In this document: positions 1-13,917 of the stretch, one piece after another | Numbering within the stretch: position 1 is the stretch's first letter | How the letters are laid out: the number at the start of each line of letters is the position of its first letter | Source of the DNA: Simplicispira lacusdiani | GTDB taxonomy: Bacteria > Pseudomonadota > Gammaproteobacteria > Burkholderiales > Burkholderiaceae_C | NCBI RefSeq assembly: GCF_003604195.1 | Contig: NZ_QXGR01000001.1 | Location: forward strand, 434,001-498,000 | DNA: 64,000 nucleotides | Direction of reading: 5' to 3' | Program-made: the position numbers and the translations under genes | The notes under the pieces: model-generated | Seen by the model: only the letters and a program-made list of their open reading frames with translations | Told to the model about the DNA's origin: nothing | The model's database searches: none

Positions 1-594
1 GCGCAGCACCTCCTGCGGTGCCGGGCCGGCCAGGCCGGCGGGCGGGCGATAGTAGGTGTTGGTGAGCAGGTAGTCGTGCATCACCACGTCGCGTGGCACG
101 CCCAGGGCGAGCAGGATGAGCGCGGCGGCGAAGCCGGTGCGGTCCTTGCCGGCGGTGCAGTGGAAGACGAGCGGCGCGTCGCTCTCCAGCAGCAGGCGGA
201 ACAGCGCGGCGAAGCGCGGGGCGTTGGCGCCCACGAAATCGCGGTAGGTGTCCTGCATCAGGCCCACGGCGTCCTGCGCGGTGAGCTGGCGGCCCATGCG
301 CAGCAGCTCCTGGGCGCGTTGCACCACGGTGGGCTCGATGGTGAGCGGGTGCTGGGCCAGGCCGGGCCACTGGTAGGCCAGCGCGGCGCGCTCGGCCTCG
401 CCCCGGAAGTCCACGGCGCGCTGCACGCCCAGGGCCTGGAGCTGTGCCAGGTCCTGCGGCGTGAGCGCGGCCAGGTGGTCGGAGCGGAAGATGCGGCGCC
501 AGCGCAGCGGCCGGCCGCCGTGGCCCCGGTAGCCGCCGAGGTCGCGGAAGTTGCTGGCGCCGGCCAGGCCCAGGGCGCGGGGTGGTTCTTGCAT
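1..594 (-). CDS. Tyrosine-protein phosphatase (Y_phosphatase3 type), 3' end beyond window
   Basis: The reading frame starts at ATG 594 and stays open for 198 codons to the window edge, so the C-terminus is missing. The N-terminus contains NFRDLGGY, typical of the tyrosine/serine phosphatases related to Mycobacterium PtpB. The P-loop signature HCTAGKDRTG is present with the catalytic Cys at residue 146. The expected reaction is dephosphorylation of phosphotyrosine, phosphoserine or possibly phosphoinositide; the substrate cannot be deduced. No signal peptide is seen, so it is probably cytoplasmic. It is divergent from the diguanylate cyclase gene at 743 across a 148-base gap. The family assignment is firm; the physiological role is unknown. 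Confidence 0.85.
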   Translation of the reverse strand, partial: MQEPPRALGLAGASNFRDLGGYRGHGGRPLRWRRIFRSDHLAALTPQDLAQLQALGVQRAVDFRGEAERAALAYQWPGLAQHPLTIEPTVVQRAQELLRMGRQLTAQDAVGLMQDTYRDFVGANAPRFAALFRLLLESDAPLVFHCTAGKDRTGFAAALILLALGVPRDVVMHDYLLTNTYYRPPAGLAGPAPQEVLR

Positions 595-742
595 GGCGGC
601 TCGGGGGTTGAGGGAAATCAAGGGTAGCGCAGGTAGTGGGTCCGAAGTGTCGCATGGGGGTCCTGCTTACCAGGGTGACCCCTAGCGGAGAAAGGCGACC
701 CGGCCTCCATAATCTTGCGCACCTGTCGCCATCCCACACACC

Positions 743-1960
743 ATGACCTACCTCACCCCCCTGGCGCGGAGCCTGCGCGCGGCCGCCCACGACGACGCGC
801 AGGTGCGGGACGAAGTGGCGATGGAGAACCTGCGCCGCCTGCGGCTCGGGGCGCTGCTGGCGCTGCCGGTGTTTGGCGGGGCCAGCCTGTGGATGCTCCA
901 GGGCGCGCTGGGCGGCGACGCCCTGGGGCCCTGGCAACGCGCCGTGGGCATGACGCACCTGTCGGCCATGGGCCTGGCGCTGCTGCTGGGCTGCCTGGGC
1001 CATGTGGCGCTGCAGCGCGCGCCCACGGGCCGGCTGGGCCGCGCGCTGCCGGTGCTGGCGGCACTGCTCATGCTGCTGCTGGGCATTGCGCTGACGGCGT
1101 TCTACCAGTGGGTCACGCCCAAGTTCACGCCGCTGGTGCTGACGGCGGTGGGGGTGGCCCTGGTGTTCTACCTGCGCCCGCCGGTCAGCGCGGCGCTGTT
1201 CGCGGTGGCGGCCTTGGCGGGCTTCGTGGCGCTGCCGCTTACCCAGCCCGACCCCGCCCTGCTGACCAGCGGCCGCGTGAGCGTGCTGGTCATTCCGCTC
1301 ATGAGCCTGGTGTTCTCGGTGCTGTCATGGCGCAAGAACACGGTCAACATCCTGCTCAGCCGCTCGCTGGCGCAGGCCAACGCCACGCTGGCGGCCAAAC
1401 AGGTGGAGCTGGAGCGCCTGGCCAGCCACGACGGTCTGACGGGCCTGTGCAACCGGGGCGAGTTCATGCGCCGGGCCGACCACGAGCTGCTGCGCGCGCT
1501 GCGCCACAAGTATTCCACCGCCTTCATCCTGCTCGACCTGGACCATTTCAAGCGTGTGAACGACCACTATGGCCACCCCACGGGCGACGCGGTGCTGCGC
1601 CATGTGTCGGCGCTGCTGGCCAGCGGGGTGCGCGCCTCGGACGTGGTGGCGCGCCTGGGGGGCGAGGAGTTCGTCGTGCTGCTGCCGCACACCGACCTCG
1701 AATCGGCCTTGCGCTGCGCCGAGAAGCTGCGCCTGCGCGTGCAGGCCCACCCGCTGATCACCGACGCCGGGCCGTTGCCCAGCACCGTGAGCATGGGCGT
1801 GGTGGAGGTGCCGCCGCGCTCGCGCGCCGACGTGGCCGCCGCCTATGCCGCGATCGACCGCGCGCTCTACCGCGCCAAGTCGGCCGGCCGCAACCGCGTG
1901 AAGGCCGGCACGCTGGATGAGGACTGCGGCCCCACCGAGCCGGCCCGCCTGGCGGCGTGA
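743..1960 (+). CDS. Membrane-bound diguanylate cyclase (GGDEF)
   Basis: This 405-residue protein has an N-terminal membrane module of about five or six hydrophobic segments (roughly residues 34-195) with no recognised sensor family. A short helical linker and a GGDEF domain (about 225-395) follow. The active-site signature is GGEEF at residues 306-310, a functional variant of GGDEF. An RxxD product-inhibition site (RASD, 297-300) lies five residues upstream, as in feedback-controlled cyclases. It should convert two GTP to cyclic di-GMP at the inner membrane. The ATG at 743 has only a weak ribosome-binding site, but the N-terminal region fits a complete protein. There is no EAL domain. The membrane ligand is unknown. 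Confidence 0.88.
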   Translation: MTYLTPLARSLRAAAHDDAQVRDEVAMENLRRLRLGALLALPVFGGASLWMLQGALGGDALGPWQRAVGMTHLSAMGLALLLGCLGHVALQRAPTGRLGRALPVLAALLMLLLGIALTAFYQWVTPKFTPLVLTAVGVALVFYLRPPVSAALFAVAALAGFVALPLTQPDPALLTSGRVSVLVIPLMSLVFSVLSWRKNTVNILLSRSLAQANATLAAKQVELERLASHDGLTGLCNRGEFMRRADHELLRALRHKYSTAFILLDLDHFKRVNDHYGHPTGDAVLRHVSALLASGVRASDVVARLGGEEFVVLLPHTDLESALRCAEKLRLRVQAHPLITDAGPLPSTVSMGVVEVPPRSRADVAAAYAAIDRALYRAKSAGRNRVKAGTLDEDCGPTEPARLAA

Positions 1961-2018
1961 ACCGAACGGCCATCCACCGGGTTGCCGTCACCCCGCGAAG
2001 CACGGCGGCGGCCATCGC

Positions 2019-2636
2019 TCACTGTGGGAGGGCCTTGGCGGCAGGGCGTCCGTAGCGTGCCGTGAGAGTGGCCTTGCCCAGGCTGTGAGCGTGGACCATG
2101 TACCCGGCCAGCGCGGCGGTGGCGTCGGCGGGCAGGTCCAGGCGCGGCACCTTGAGCGCATGCACGGTGAAGATGTAGCGATGCGGCGCGTCGCCCTCGG
2201 GCGGGCAGGTGCCGCCCCACGCGGCCACGCCGTAGTCGATGCGCACCTGGCTGGCGCCTGCGGGCAACAGGGCGTTGCCGGCGGCGCCTGCGCCGGGGGG
2301 CAGCGCGGTCACGCTGGCGGGGATGTTGACTACCGTCCAGTGCCACCAGCCCGAGCCCGTGGGCGCGTCGGGGTCGTAAACGGTGACGGCGTAGCTTTGC
2401 GTGCCGGCGGGCGCGCCGCTCCAGCGCAGGGCGGGCGATTGGTTGTCGCCGGCGCAGCCAAAGCCCTTGAACTCGAAGCGCTGGGGCAGTGTGCTGCCCT
2501 CGGAAAAGTCGGGGCTGCCGAGCGTGAAAGCCTGAGCCTGCGCGGCCGAGGCGGCGAAGGCGCTGGCGGCCAGTGCGAGGCCCAGGGTGGCGATGGTGGA
2601 CAGAACGCCGTGGTGGTGGGAGTGCGGTTGTGGCAT
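2019..2636 (-). CDS. YbhB/YbcL-family (PEBP-like) secreted protein
   Basis: The gene encodes 205 residues from ATG 2636, preceded by a clear AAGGAG eight bases upstream. The N-terminus has a His-rich n-region and a hydrophobic core ending in Ala-rich ASAAQAQA, a signal peptide that predicts periplasmic location. The mature part carries PEBP-family hallmarks: SPALRWSGAP, a YDPDAPTGSGWWHW block around the ligand pocket, and the C-terminal GTCPPEGDAPHRYIF segment. Bacterial members of this family have no firmly established enzymatic role. A longer frame upstream lacks family similarity and was not used. The AraC regulator gene lies 115 bases upstream on the same strand and may control it. Confidence 0.88.
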   Translation of the reverse strand: MPQPHSHHHGVLSTIATLGLALAASAFAASAAQAQAFTLGSPDFSEGSTLPQRFEFKGFGCAGDNQSPALRWSGAPAGTQSYAVTVYDPDAPTGSGWWHWTVVNIPASVTALPPGAGAAGNALLPAGASQVRIDYGVAAWGGTCPPEGDAPHRYIFTVHALKVPRLDLPADATAALAGYMVHAHSLGKATLTARYGRPAAKALPQ

Positions 2637-2751
2637 CAGGAAGGCTCCTTGCGGTGTGGTGAATGAAACAAGGCCTTGATGGTGCGCGGCGCGGCGCAAG
2701 GGCGCTGGCCCGGCCGCGTCAATGGTTGTGCGCGGCGCGTCAGCCGCGGGG

Positions 2752-3534
2752 TCAGGGGCGCAGCTGCGAGGGCGGGAAGCCGAAGCGTTCGCGGAACGCA
2801 GCGCTGAAGCGGCTGTGCGATTCATAGCCGCAGCGGGCCGCGATCTCGGACACCTGCAGCGTGGAGCTTTGCAGCAGCGCCAGGCCTGTTTCCAGCCGCA
2901 CGTCGCGCAGGCACTGGCGCACGGTCTCGCCCTCTTGCGCCAGGCGGCGCTGCAGGGTGCTGGCACTGGTGGCAAAGGCGGCGGCGATGCGCTCCACCGT
3001 CCAGTCGGCCTGGGGGCTGGGGCCGACGAGGCGGCGTACGCGCTCGGCCCAGCCCAGCTCGCCGGGTGGGGCGAAGACGATGCCGGCCTCGGCCAGCACC
3101 AGCAGCACCTCCAGCGCGCGGTGCTCGCGCAGCGCCTGCGAGCTGTCCTCGTTCTCCAGCACTGCCACGGCGCGCATGTAGCTGTCTTCCAACGTGGCGT
3201 CCAACGCCAGGCCAGCGCAGCCCTGCACCGGGGGCACGGCCGCGAACTGGCCGAACTGGCGGTGGAACTGCTCCACCAGCTCGGGTGCGAAACACAGCAG
3301 CCGCGCCACATAGCGGCCCTGCGGCGCCGGGTCGTTGACGATTTCCCACTGGGCGCCGCGCGGCAGCACAAACACCCGCCCGCTGGGGTAGCGGTGGCCG
3401 CTGCCGGGCGTGAGCAGGTGCTTGGTGCCAGATACCACCCAGCCCACCGAATCCATGCGCACCGTGGCGGTGTGGATGCGGTGGTGCACTGTGGTCGCGA
3501 TCTGCAGCGACAGCGCGGGGGGCGGCAAGGCCAT
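2752..3534 (-). CDS. AraC-family transcriptional regulator
   Basis: This 260-residue protein has a cupin-like N-terminal sensing region and a C-terminal double helix-turn-helix (about residues 160-258). The first HTH includes WTVERIAAAFATSASTLQRR. The second includes LQVSEIAARCGYESHSRFSAAFRERFG, the conserved AraC recognition segment leading to a terminal FPPSQLR. It is the first gene upstream of the PEBP-like gene in the same direction. This suggests local activation of that gene, but no operator was identified. The inducer is unknown. Confidence 0.87.
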   Translation of the reverse strand: MALPPPALSLQIATTVHHRIHTATVRMDSVGWVVSGTKHLLTPGSGHRYPSGRVFVLPRGAQWEIVNDPAPQGRYVARLLCFAPELVEQFHRQFGQFAAVPPVQGCAGLALDATLEDSYMRAVAVLENEDSSQALREHRALEVLLVLAEAGIVFAPPGELGWAERVRRLVGPSPQADWTVERIAAAFATSASTLQRRLAQEGETVRQCLRDVRLETGLALLQSSTLQVSEIAARCGYESHSRFSAAFRERFGFPPSQLRP

Positions 3535-3575
3535 GGCGTCAGAACCGGCGGGTGGGTCCGTTCACACCACCTCAA

Positions 3576-6515
3576 TCATTCCAAGTGCTGGCCCAAAATT
3601 CCCGCCAGCTCGAACATGCCCGCGCTGTCCTTGCCGAACACGGCGCGCAGCTTGGCGTCGGCCACGATGGTCCGCTTGTCCTTGGGGTCCTGCAGGTTGT
3701 GGGCCTTGATGTACTCCCACATCTTCTTGACGGCCTCGGGGCGGGCCACGGGGTCGGTACCGATCACGGCGGCCAGCTCGGCGCTGGGCGCCTTGCCGGC
3801 GGCGGCCTTGCGCGGCGCCTTGGGCGCGGCGGTTTTCTTGGCGGCAGCGGGTTTTGCGGCTTTTTTGGCTGCGGCGCCCGTGGTCTTTGCGCCAGTAGCT
3901 CCTGTTTTGCTAGCAAATTTGCCGGCTGTCTTGCGCGGCGGGTACTTGCTGTCGCGCTGCTCGAACTCGAAGTTGACCTTGCCGGCTTCCTTGTCCCAGG
4001 CCAGGAAGGCCTTGAACGCGCGGCGCGTGCGCATGCTCACGAACTTGTCGAGCAGGTCGGTCTTGCCGGTGGCGAGCAGCTTTTCCATCTGCGCGCGTTC
4101 CACGGGCTGCTGCAGGATGACCTTGCCGCTCTTGAAGGTGCAGGAGGGCGTGGGCTGCGCCGCCGTGGGCACGGCCTTGCTGCAGACGTAGTTGCTGCCA
4201 TGCTCGTGCACGGCCGAGCCGCAGATGGGGCAGGCCCCCAGGGAGGCGTCGGCGAATTCCACCAGCTCGCCGGTGTCCTCGGCGTTCTTGTCGTCGCCGA
4301 AGTCGAATTCGAGCTTGTAGTTGTTCGCCTCTTCGTCGAAGCTCAGCGTGATCTCGGCCGTGAACGGCCAGCCCGCCTTGGAGCGGAAGCCCTCCAGCGG
4401 GCCGATGCGCTTGTGCGCCAGCAGCTGCTCGGCTTCCTGGGTTTCAAACGTGCGGCCCGCGGGCGACTTGCCGAACGAGAAGCCGCAGCCCTGGCCGTTG
4501 CCGCCCGCGCCGGTGCAGGCGTAGCGGCGGTAGTTCTCCTTCACCACGCCACCGCAGTTGGGGCAAGGGGCGGAGAGCTGGGCGTAGTCGCCGGGGATGG
4601 TGTCGCGGTCGTATTCCTTGGCCTTCTTCACCATGCGCTCGGTCATGGCGGCGATTTCCTGCATGAAGGCTTCGCGGCTCAGAAGGCCCTTTTCCATTTG
4701 CGCGAGCTTGTATTCCCACTCGCCCGTGAGGTCGGCGCGGCACAGCTCCTCGACTTCCAGGCCGCGCAGCAGCGTCATGAGCTGGAAGGCCTTGGCCGTG
4801 GGGATGAGCTCGCGGCCCTCGCGCAGCATGTACTTTTCGGTCAGCAGGCCTTCGATGATGGCCGCGCGCGTGGCAGGCGTGCCCAGGCCCTTCTCCTGCA
4901 TGGCCTCGCGCAGCTCGTCGTCGTCGATCTGCTTGCCGGCGCTTTCCATGGCGCCGAGCAGCGTGGCTTCGGAGTAGCGCGCGGGCGGCTTGGTCTTGAG
5001 GCCCTTGGGGTCGGCCTGTTCCGTGCGCACCACCTCGCCGGGCTTCACGGGCACCAGGTTCTGGCCCTTGTCGCCGGCCTGGCCGCCTTCCACCTCGTCG
5101 GCCGCTTCCTTGCCATAGATGGCGAGCCAGCCCGGCTTGACCAGCACCTTGCCCTCGGTCTTGAAACTGTGGCCGGCGGCCGTGCTGATGCGCGTGGTGA
5201 CGGTGTATTCGGCGCTCGGGAAGAACACCGCCATGAAGCGGCGCACCACCAGGTCGTACAGCTTCTGCTCGGCTTCAGAGAGGCCGCTGGGCGCCTGCAG
5301 CGTGGGGATGATGGCGAAGTGGTCGCTCACCTTGCTGTTGTCGAAGATGCGCTTGGACGGGCGCACGTAGTTGCCGGCCAGCGCCGTGGCGGCGTGCGGC
5401 GCCAGGTGGCGCATGCCGCTGTCGGCCAGCATCTCGAAGGTCTGCTTGGCCACGGGCAGGTAGTCCTCGGGCAGCGCGCGCGAGTCGGTACGCGGGTAGG
5501 TCAGGGCCTTGTGGCGCTCGTACAGGCTTTGCGCCAGCGCCAGCGTGGTCTTGGCGCTGAAACCGAACTTGCCGTTGGCCTCGCGCTGCAGGCTGGTCAG
5601 GTCGAACAGCAGGGGCGAGGCCTGGGTGGTGGGCTTGCTCTCCTCGGTCACGGTGGCCGGCTGGCCGCGCACGGCGTCGGCGATCTGCTGGGCCTGCTGC
5701 GCGTTCCACACACGGTCGGCGCGCATTTCCGGGTCTTCGCCCTTCTTCCACTTCGGGTCAAACCACTTGCCGGGGTAGTCGCCCGCCTCGGCGCCGAAGC
5801 TGGCGTGGATTTCCCAGTAGTCGCGGCTGATGAACTTGCGGATCTTCTCCTCGCGCTCGACCACCAGCGAGAGCGTGGGCGTCTGCACCCGGCCCACGGT
5901 GGTGAGGAAGAAGCCGCCGTCGCGCGAGTTGAAGGCGGTCATGGCGCGCGTGCCGTTGATGCCCACCAGCCAGTCGGCTTCGCTGCGGCTGCGCGCGGCG
6001 CTGGCCAGGCCGGCCATCTGCTGCTCGCTGCGCAGGCTCTCGAAGCCGTCGCGGATGGCCTGCGGCGTCATGCTCTGCAGCCACAAGCGCTTGACCGGCT
6101 TGCCCAGGGGCTTGGCGCCGCCGGCGTACTGTTCGATCAGGCGGAAGATCAGCTCGCCCTCGCGGCCCGCGTCGCAGGCGTTGATGAGTTCGGAGACGTC
6201 CTTGCGCTTGGCCTGCTTGACCACGGCGTTCAGGCGCGTCTTGGTCTTGTCCACGGGCTTGAGGTCGAAGTACGGCGGGATCACCGGCAGGTGCGCGAAG
6301 CTCCACTTGCCGCGCTTGACGTCGAATTCCTCGGGTGCCTGGATCTCGACCAGGTGGCCCACGGCGCTGGTGACGATGTAGCGCTCGTTCTCGAAATGTT
6401 CCTCGTGCTTGTCGAACTTGCCCGCCACGGGCGTGAGGGCGCGCACGATGTCCTGCGCCACCGAGGGTTTTTCTGCAATTACCAGGGTCTTCGTCATTTT
6501 TTTGGGTCTCGCCAT
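3576..6515 (-). CDS. topB: DNA topoisomerase III with C-terminal SWIB domain
   Basis: This is a 979-residue type IA topoisomerase that cleaves and rejoins single strands to decatenate DNA. The Toprim domain (about 8-150) has AEKPSVA near residue 15 and the metal-binding ACDAGREGE at 113-121. The cleavage domain has the active-site tyrosine in TYPRTDS (Tyr340). Two zinc-ribbon-like modules follow (CPNCGG... and CPICGS...). A Lys/Ala-rich linker then leads to a complete SWIB/MDM2-like domain in the last 70 residues or so (VKKMWEYIKAHNLQDPKDKR, then LRAVFG). E. coli TopB lacks this domain. An internal ATG six codons downstream (6497) is an alternative start. A copy of the interspersed element lies in the linker DNA (3858-3920). 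Confidence 0.95.
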   Translation of the reverse strand: MARPKKMTKTLVIAEKPSVAQDIVRALTPVAGKFDKHEEHFENERYIVTSAVGHLVEIQAPEEFDVKRGKWSFAHLPVIPPYFDLKPVDKTKTRLNAVVKQAKRKDVSELINACDAGREGELIFRLIEQYAGGAKPLGKPVKRLWLQSMTPQAIRDGFESLRSEQQMAGLASAARSRSEADWLVGINGTRAMTAFNSRDGGFFLTTVGRVQTPTLSLVVEREEKIRKFISRDYWEIHASFGAEAGDYPGKWFDPKWKKGEDPEMRADRVWNAQQAQQIADAVRGQPATVTEESKPTTQASPLLFDLTSLQREANGKFGFSAKTTLALAQSLYERHKALTYPRTDSRALPEDYLPVAKQTFEMLADSGMRHLAPHAATALAGNYVRPSKRIFDNSKVSDHFAIIPTLQAPSGLSEAEQKLYDLVVRRFMAVFFPSAEYTVTTRISTAAGHSFKTEGKVLVKPGWLAIYGKEAADEVEGGQAGDKGQNLVPVKPGEVVRTEQADPKGLKTKPPARYSEATLLGAMESAGKQIDDDELREAMQEKGLGTPATRAAIIEGLLTEKYMLREGRELIPTAKAFQLMTLLRGLEVEELCRADLTGEWEYKLAQMEKGLLSREAFMQEIAAMTERMVKKAKEYDRDTIPGDYAQLSAPCPNCGGVVKENYRRYACTGAGGNGQGCGFSFGKSPAGRTFETQEAEQLLAHKRIGPLEGFRSKAGWPFTAEITLSFDEEANNYKLEFDFGDDKNAEDTGELVEFADASLGACPICGSAVHEHGSNYVCSKAVPTAAQPTPSCTFKSGKVILQQPVERAQMEKLLATGKTDLLDKFVSMRTRRAFKAFLAWDKEAGKVNFEFEQRDSKYPPRKTAGKFASKTGATGAKTTGAAAKKAAKPAAAKKTAAPKAPRKAAAGKAPSAELAAVIGTDPVARPEAVKKMWEYIKAHNLQDPKDKRTIVADAKLRAVFGKDSAGMFELAGILGQHLE
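3858..3920 (-). repeat. Interspersed palindromic element, copy a (inside topB)
   Basis: On the minus strand this reads as TTTGCTAGCAAAACAGGAGC followed by TACTGGCGCAAAG, then GGCGCCGCAGCC and a run of A. It follows the order of the other copies (GCTA.../AGC, then a GCGC block, then a GGC/AT-rich tail) but is the most diverged. It falls within the Lys/Ala-rich linker of TopB, between the zinc ribbons and SWIB domain, and is translated there. Membership is less certain than for copies b, c and e to h. Confidence 0.45.
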
Positions 6516-6619
6516 GCGGGCCGTGCCCGGAGGAGGCTCCGGGCGCTTCTACAATCCGTCCCACACGCGCGTGCACGCGCACGCGCATGTGTGCACTATC
6601 AAGTTAACAGAGTTTTGCC

Positions 6620-7156
6620 ATGCCCCGCACCGCCCCCGTTGCCATCGCCGGCCGCCGCATCCAGACCCGCCGCTCGGGCGTGCACGGCCGGGGCGTGTTC
6701 GCCGTGCAGGATATCGCCGAGGGCGAGGTGCTGATCGAGTACACCGGCGAGGTCATCACCTGGCAGGAGGCGCAGGACCGCCATCCGCACGACCCTTCGC
6801 AGCCCAACCACACGTTCTACTTCCATGTGGACGAAGACCGCGTGATCGACGCCAAGTTCGGCGGCAACTCCGCGCGCTGGATCAACCACAGCTGCGATCC
6901 CAACTGCTTCGCCGACGAGCGCGATGGCCGCATCTTCATCACGGCGCTGCGCAACATCGCGGCGGGCGAAGAGCTGAATTACGACTACGGCCTCATCATC
7001 GACGAGCGCTACACCCCCAAGCTCAAGGCCGAGTACCCCTGCTGGTGCGGCGCCCAGAACTGCCGTGGCACCCTGCTGGCGCCCAAGCGCGGCTGGGCCG
7101 CTCCGCAGCCGAAGAAGGCGGGCAAGTCCGCCGGCAAGCGGGGCCGCGCGGCATGA
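6620..7156 (+). CDS. SET-domain protein-lysine methyltransferase
   Basis: This 178-residue protein is almost entirely a SET domain. The N-terminal RSGVHGRGVFA motif is followed by INHSCDPNC and ELNYDYG, which together form the SAM and lysine pocket. A post-SET cysteine cluster CWCGAQNC follows, and then a basic tail rich in Lys, Gly and Arg. It is expected to transfer methyl groups from S-adenosylmethionine to protein lysines. Bacterial targets are generally unknown, and the basic tail could bind nucleic acid. It overlaps the downstream biotin ligase start by ATGA (7153-7156), suggesting translational coupling. It is divergent from topB. Confidence 0.9.
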   Translation: MPRTAPVAIAGRRIQTRRSGVHGRGVFAVQDIAEGEVLIEYTGEVITWQEAQDRHPHDPSQPNHTFYFHVDEDRVIDAKFGGNSARWINHSCDPNCFADERDGRIFITALRNIAAGEELNYDYGLIIDERYTPKLKAEYPCWCGAQNCRGTLLAPKRGWAAPQPKKAGKSAGKRGRAA

Positions 7157-8004
7157 GCACGCCGCTGCGCTGGCCCGCCGAGGCCCTGTGGGAAGCGGTG
7201 GCGCCGCTGCTGCCCGGTTTTACCGTCGAGGTACTGCCCAGCGTGGATTCCACCAACACCGAGCTCATGCGCCGCGCGCGCGCCGGCCGCGCGGAGCCGA
7301 TCCTGCTCGTGGCCGAGCAGCAGACGGCGGGGCGCGGACGCCTGGGCCGCGCCTGGCAGAGCAGCGCGGGTGATTCGCTGACCTTCTCGCTCGGCCTGCC
7401 GCTGGCGCCACGGGATTGGTCCGGCCTGTCGCTCGCCGTGGGCGTGAGCGTGGCCGAGAGTCTGCAGCCCGTGCTGCCGCCCGAGGGCGGCGCCGTGCCG
7501 CGCGTGGGCCTGAAGTGGCCCAATGACCTGTGGCTGGGCGGCGCGGGCGGCGACCGCAAGCTCGGCGGCATCCTGGTGGAGACCGCCAGCTTTGTCGCGC
7601 CGCAGGGCCCCGGGCCCGGCCCGAACGCCGTGCCAGCCCGCTATGTGGTGGTGGGCATCGGCCTGAACGTGCGTCCCCAGCCGGGCGAGGGCATGTCGCT
7701 GCCGCCGGGCAGCCTGCAGGACGTGGAGGCCGGGCTCGACGCGCCCACCGCGCTGCTGCGCGTGGTGCCGCCGCTGGTGGACATGCTGCAGTCGTTCGCC
7801 GCCTACGGCTTCGCGCCCATGCAGCCGCGCTTCGCGCTGCGCGACGTGCTGCAGGGCCGCAGCGTGCAGCTGAGCGACGGCACCAGCGGCATGGCCCATG
7901 GCGTGGGCGAGGATGGCGCCCTGCTCGTGCATACTGCGGGCGGCATGCTGCCCGTCACCAGCTCCGACATCAGCGTGCGGCCCGTTCCCGCGACCACGCC
8001 CTGA
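7153..8004 (+). CDS. birA: Biotin-[acetyl-CoA-carboxylase] ligase
   Basis: The protein has 283 residues from the ATG that overlaps the SET gene stop. Conserved BirA features are the substrate segment STNTELMRRA, the ATP/biotin loop GRGRLGRAW, the catalytic-region KWPNDLW, and KLGGILVE followed by VVGIGLNV. The C-terminal SH3-like domain is present. There is no N-terminal helix-turn-helix, so this is a monofunctional ligase rather than the E. coli-type ligase/repressor. It makes biotinyl-AMP and attaches biotin to the BCCP subunit of acetyl-CoA carboxylase in the cytoplasm. The SPOR-like gene begins 11 bases downstream. Confidence 0.93.
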   Translation: MSTPLRWPAEALWEAVAPLLPGFTVEVLPSVDSTNTELMRRARAGRAEPILLVAEQQTAGRGRLGRAWQSSAGDSLTFSLGLPLAPRDWSGLSLAVGVSVAESLQPVLPPEGGAVPRVGLKWPNDLWLGGAGGDRKLGGILVETASFVAPQGPGPGPNAVPARYVVVGIGLNVRPQPGEGMSLPPGSLQDVEAGLDAPTALLRVVPPLVDMLQSFAAYGFAPMQPRFALRDVLQGRSVQLSDGTSGMAHGVGEDGALLVHTAGGMLPVTSSDISVRPVPATTP

Positions 8005-8015
8005 ACCCATTCCCC

Positions 8016-8732
8016 ATGCTGCGCATCCTCGTGCTTGTCCTGCTGTTGGCCAATGCCGGCTACTACGCCTGGGCGCAGGGGCTGCTGCGCGACTGGGGAC
8101 TGGCTCCGGCGCAGCAGGCCGAGCCCCAGCGCCTGGCCCAGCAGATCCAGCCCGAGGCGCTGCGCCTGCCGCGCGCCCGGAATGCCGCGCCCGCCGCCCC
8201 GGCATCGGTCGCGGCGCCGGCCCCTGCGCAGGCGCCAGCCTCGGCCGCCTCCGAGCCCGTGGCCGCGGCGGCCACGCCCGTGGCGACCGAATGCCTGCAG
8301 GCCGGGGTGTTCGACGAGGAGCAGGCCGACGCCGTGCGCCGTGCCGCCGCCGCGCTGCCGCAGGGCAGTTGGAGCCTGCAGCGCACCACCATCGCGGGGC
8401 GCTGGATGGTCTACATGGGCCGCTTCGCCGACGCCGATGCGCTGGCGCGCAAGCGCGCCGAGCTGCGCGAACTGGGCGTGTCGTTCGACAAGCCCAACAA
8501 CCCCTCGCTGGAGCCCGGCCTGGCGCTGGGGCGTTTTTCCACCGAGGAAGCCGCCCAGCGCGGCCTGGGCAACCTGGTCGCCAAGGGCGTGCGCACCGCC
8601 CGCGTGGTGCAGGAGCGCCCCGACGCGCCGGGCTACCAGTTGCGCCTGCCCGCGGTGAACGACGGGCTGCGCGCCCAGCTCGATGCCCTGCGCCCGGCGC
8701 TGGGCAACAAGACGCTGCGCACCTGCGCCTGA
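8016..8732 (+). CDS. SPOR-domain-like membrane-anchored protein
   Basis: This 238-residue protein has one N-terminal membrane segment (about residues 2-22), then an Ala/Pro-rich linker (about 55-95). The C-terminal region resembles SPOR-type repeats, for example WMVYMGRFADADALARKRAELRE and the later LGRFSTEEAAQRGLGNL. SPOR domains bind denuded septal peptidoglycan, so a periplasmic cell-envelope role is plausible. There are Cys residues near 93 and at the extreme C-terminus. It follows birA by 11 bases and ends 22 bases before the converging hybrid kinase gene. The family call rests on pattern and architecture, not on a database match. Confidence 0.7.
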   Translation: MLRILVLVLLLANAGYYAWAQGLLRDWGLAPAQQAEPQRLAQQIQPEALRLPRARNAAPAAPASVAAPAPAQAPASAASEPVAAAATPVATECLQAGVFDEEQADAVRRAAAALPQGSWSLQRTTIAGRWMVYMGRFADADALARKRAELRELGVSFDKPNNPSLEPGLALGRFSTEEAAQRGLGNLVAKGVRTARVVQERPDAPGYQLRLPAVNDGLRAQLDALRPALGNKTLRTCA

Positions 8733-8733
8733 T

Positions 8734-8751
8734 CCGGCGCCCGCGCGCCGG
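8734..8751. terminator. GC hairpin between convergent genes
   Basis: CCGGCGC (8734-8740) and GCGCCGG (8745-8751) form a perfect 7-bp stem with a CCGC loop between the SPOR-like gene and the hybrid kinase gene. There is no T-run on either side, so intrinsic termination is uncertain. It could act as a shared 3' stabiliser. Confidence 0.35.
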
Positions 8752-8754
8752 CGC

Positions 8755-13737
<4,983 letters not shown>

Positions 13738-13917
13738 GGCAAGCCTGGCTGCGTCGGTGGGGCTGTGGGGGTGCGGACGCCTGCCTGGGCTGGGTCCGCC
13801 GGACGCCCGTAAGGGCAGTTTTGATGATGGCCGATTCGTCCCTGGAGCGCAAGGCCCGGCCTCGTGCACTTGCCCGATGCTTGCGCCGGATCATGGCGGG
13901 CGGGTGCTCCGCGTGGA

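Noticed and set aside
76..627. Plus-strand frame over the phosphatase gene
   Set aside because: The minus strand has the HCTAGKDRTG phosphatase signature in one uninterrupted frame.
2019..3575. Extension of the PEBP-like frame to 518 residues
   Set aside because: The extra N-terminal part crosses the AraC gene in another frame, lacks any domain, and bypasses a good ribosome-binding site and signal peptide at 2636.
3552..6734. A 1060-codon plus-strand frame opposite topB
   Set aside because: It has low-complexity composition and no motifs; the opposite strand encodes a clear topoisomerase III.
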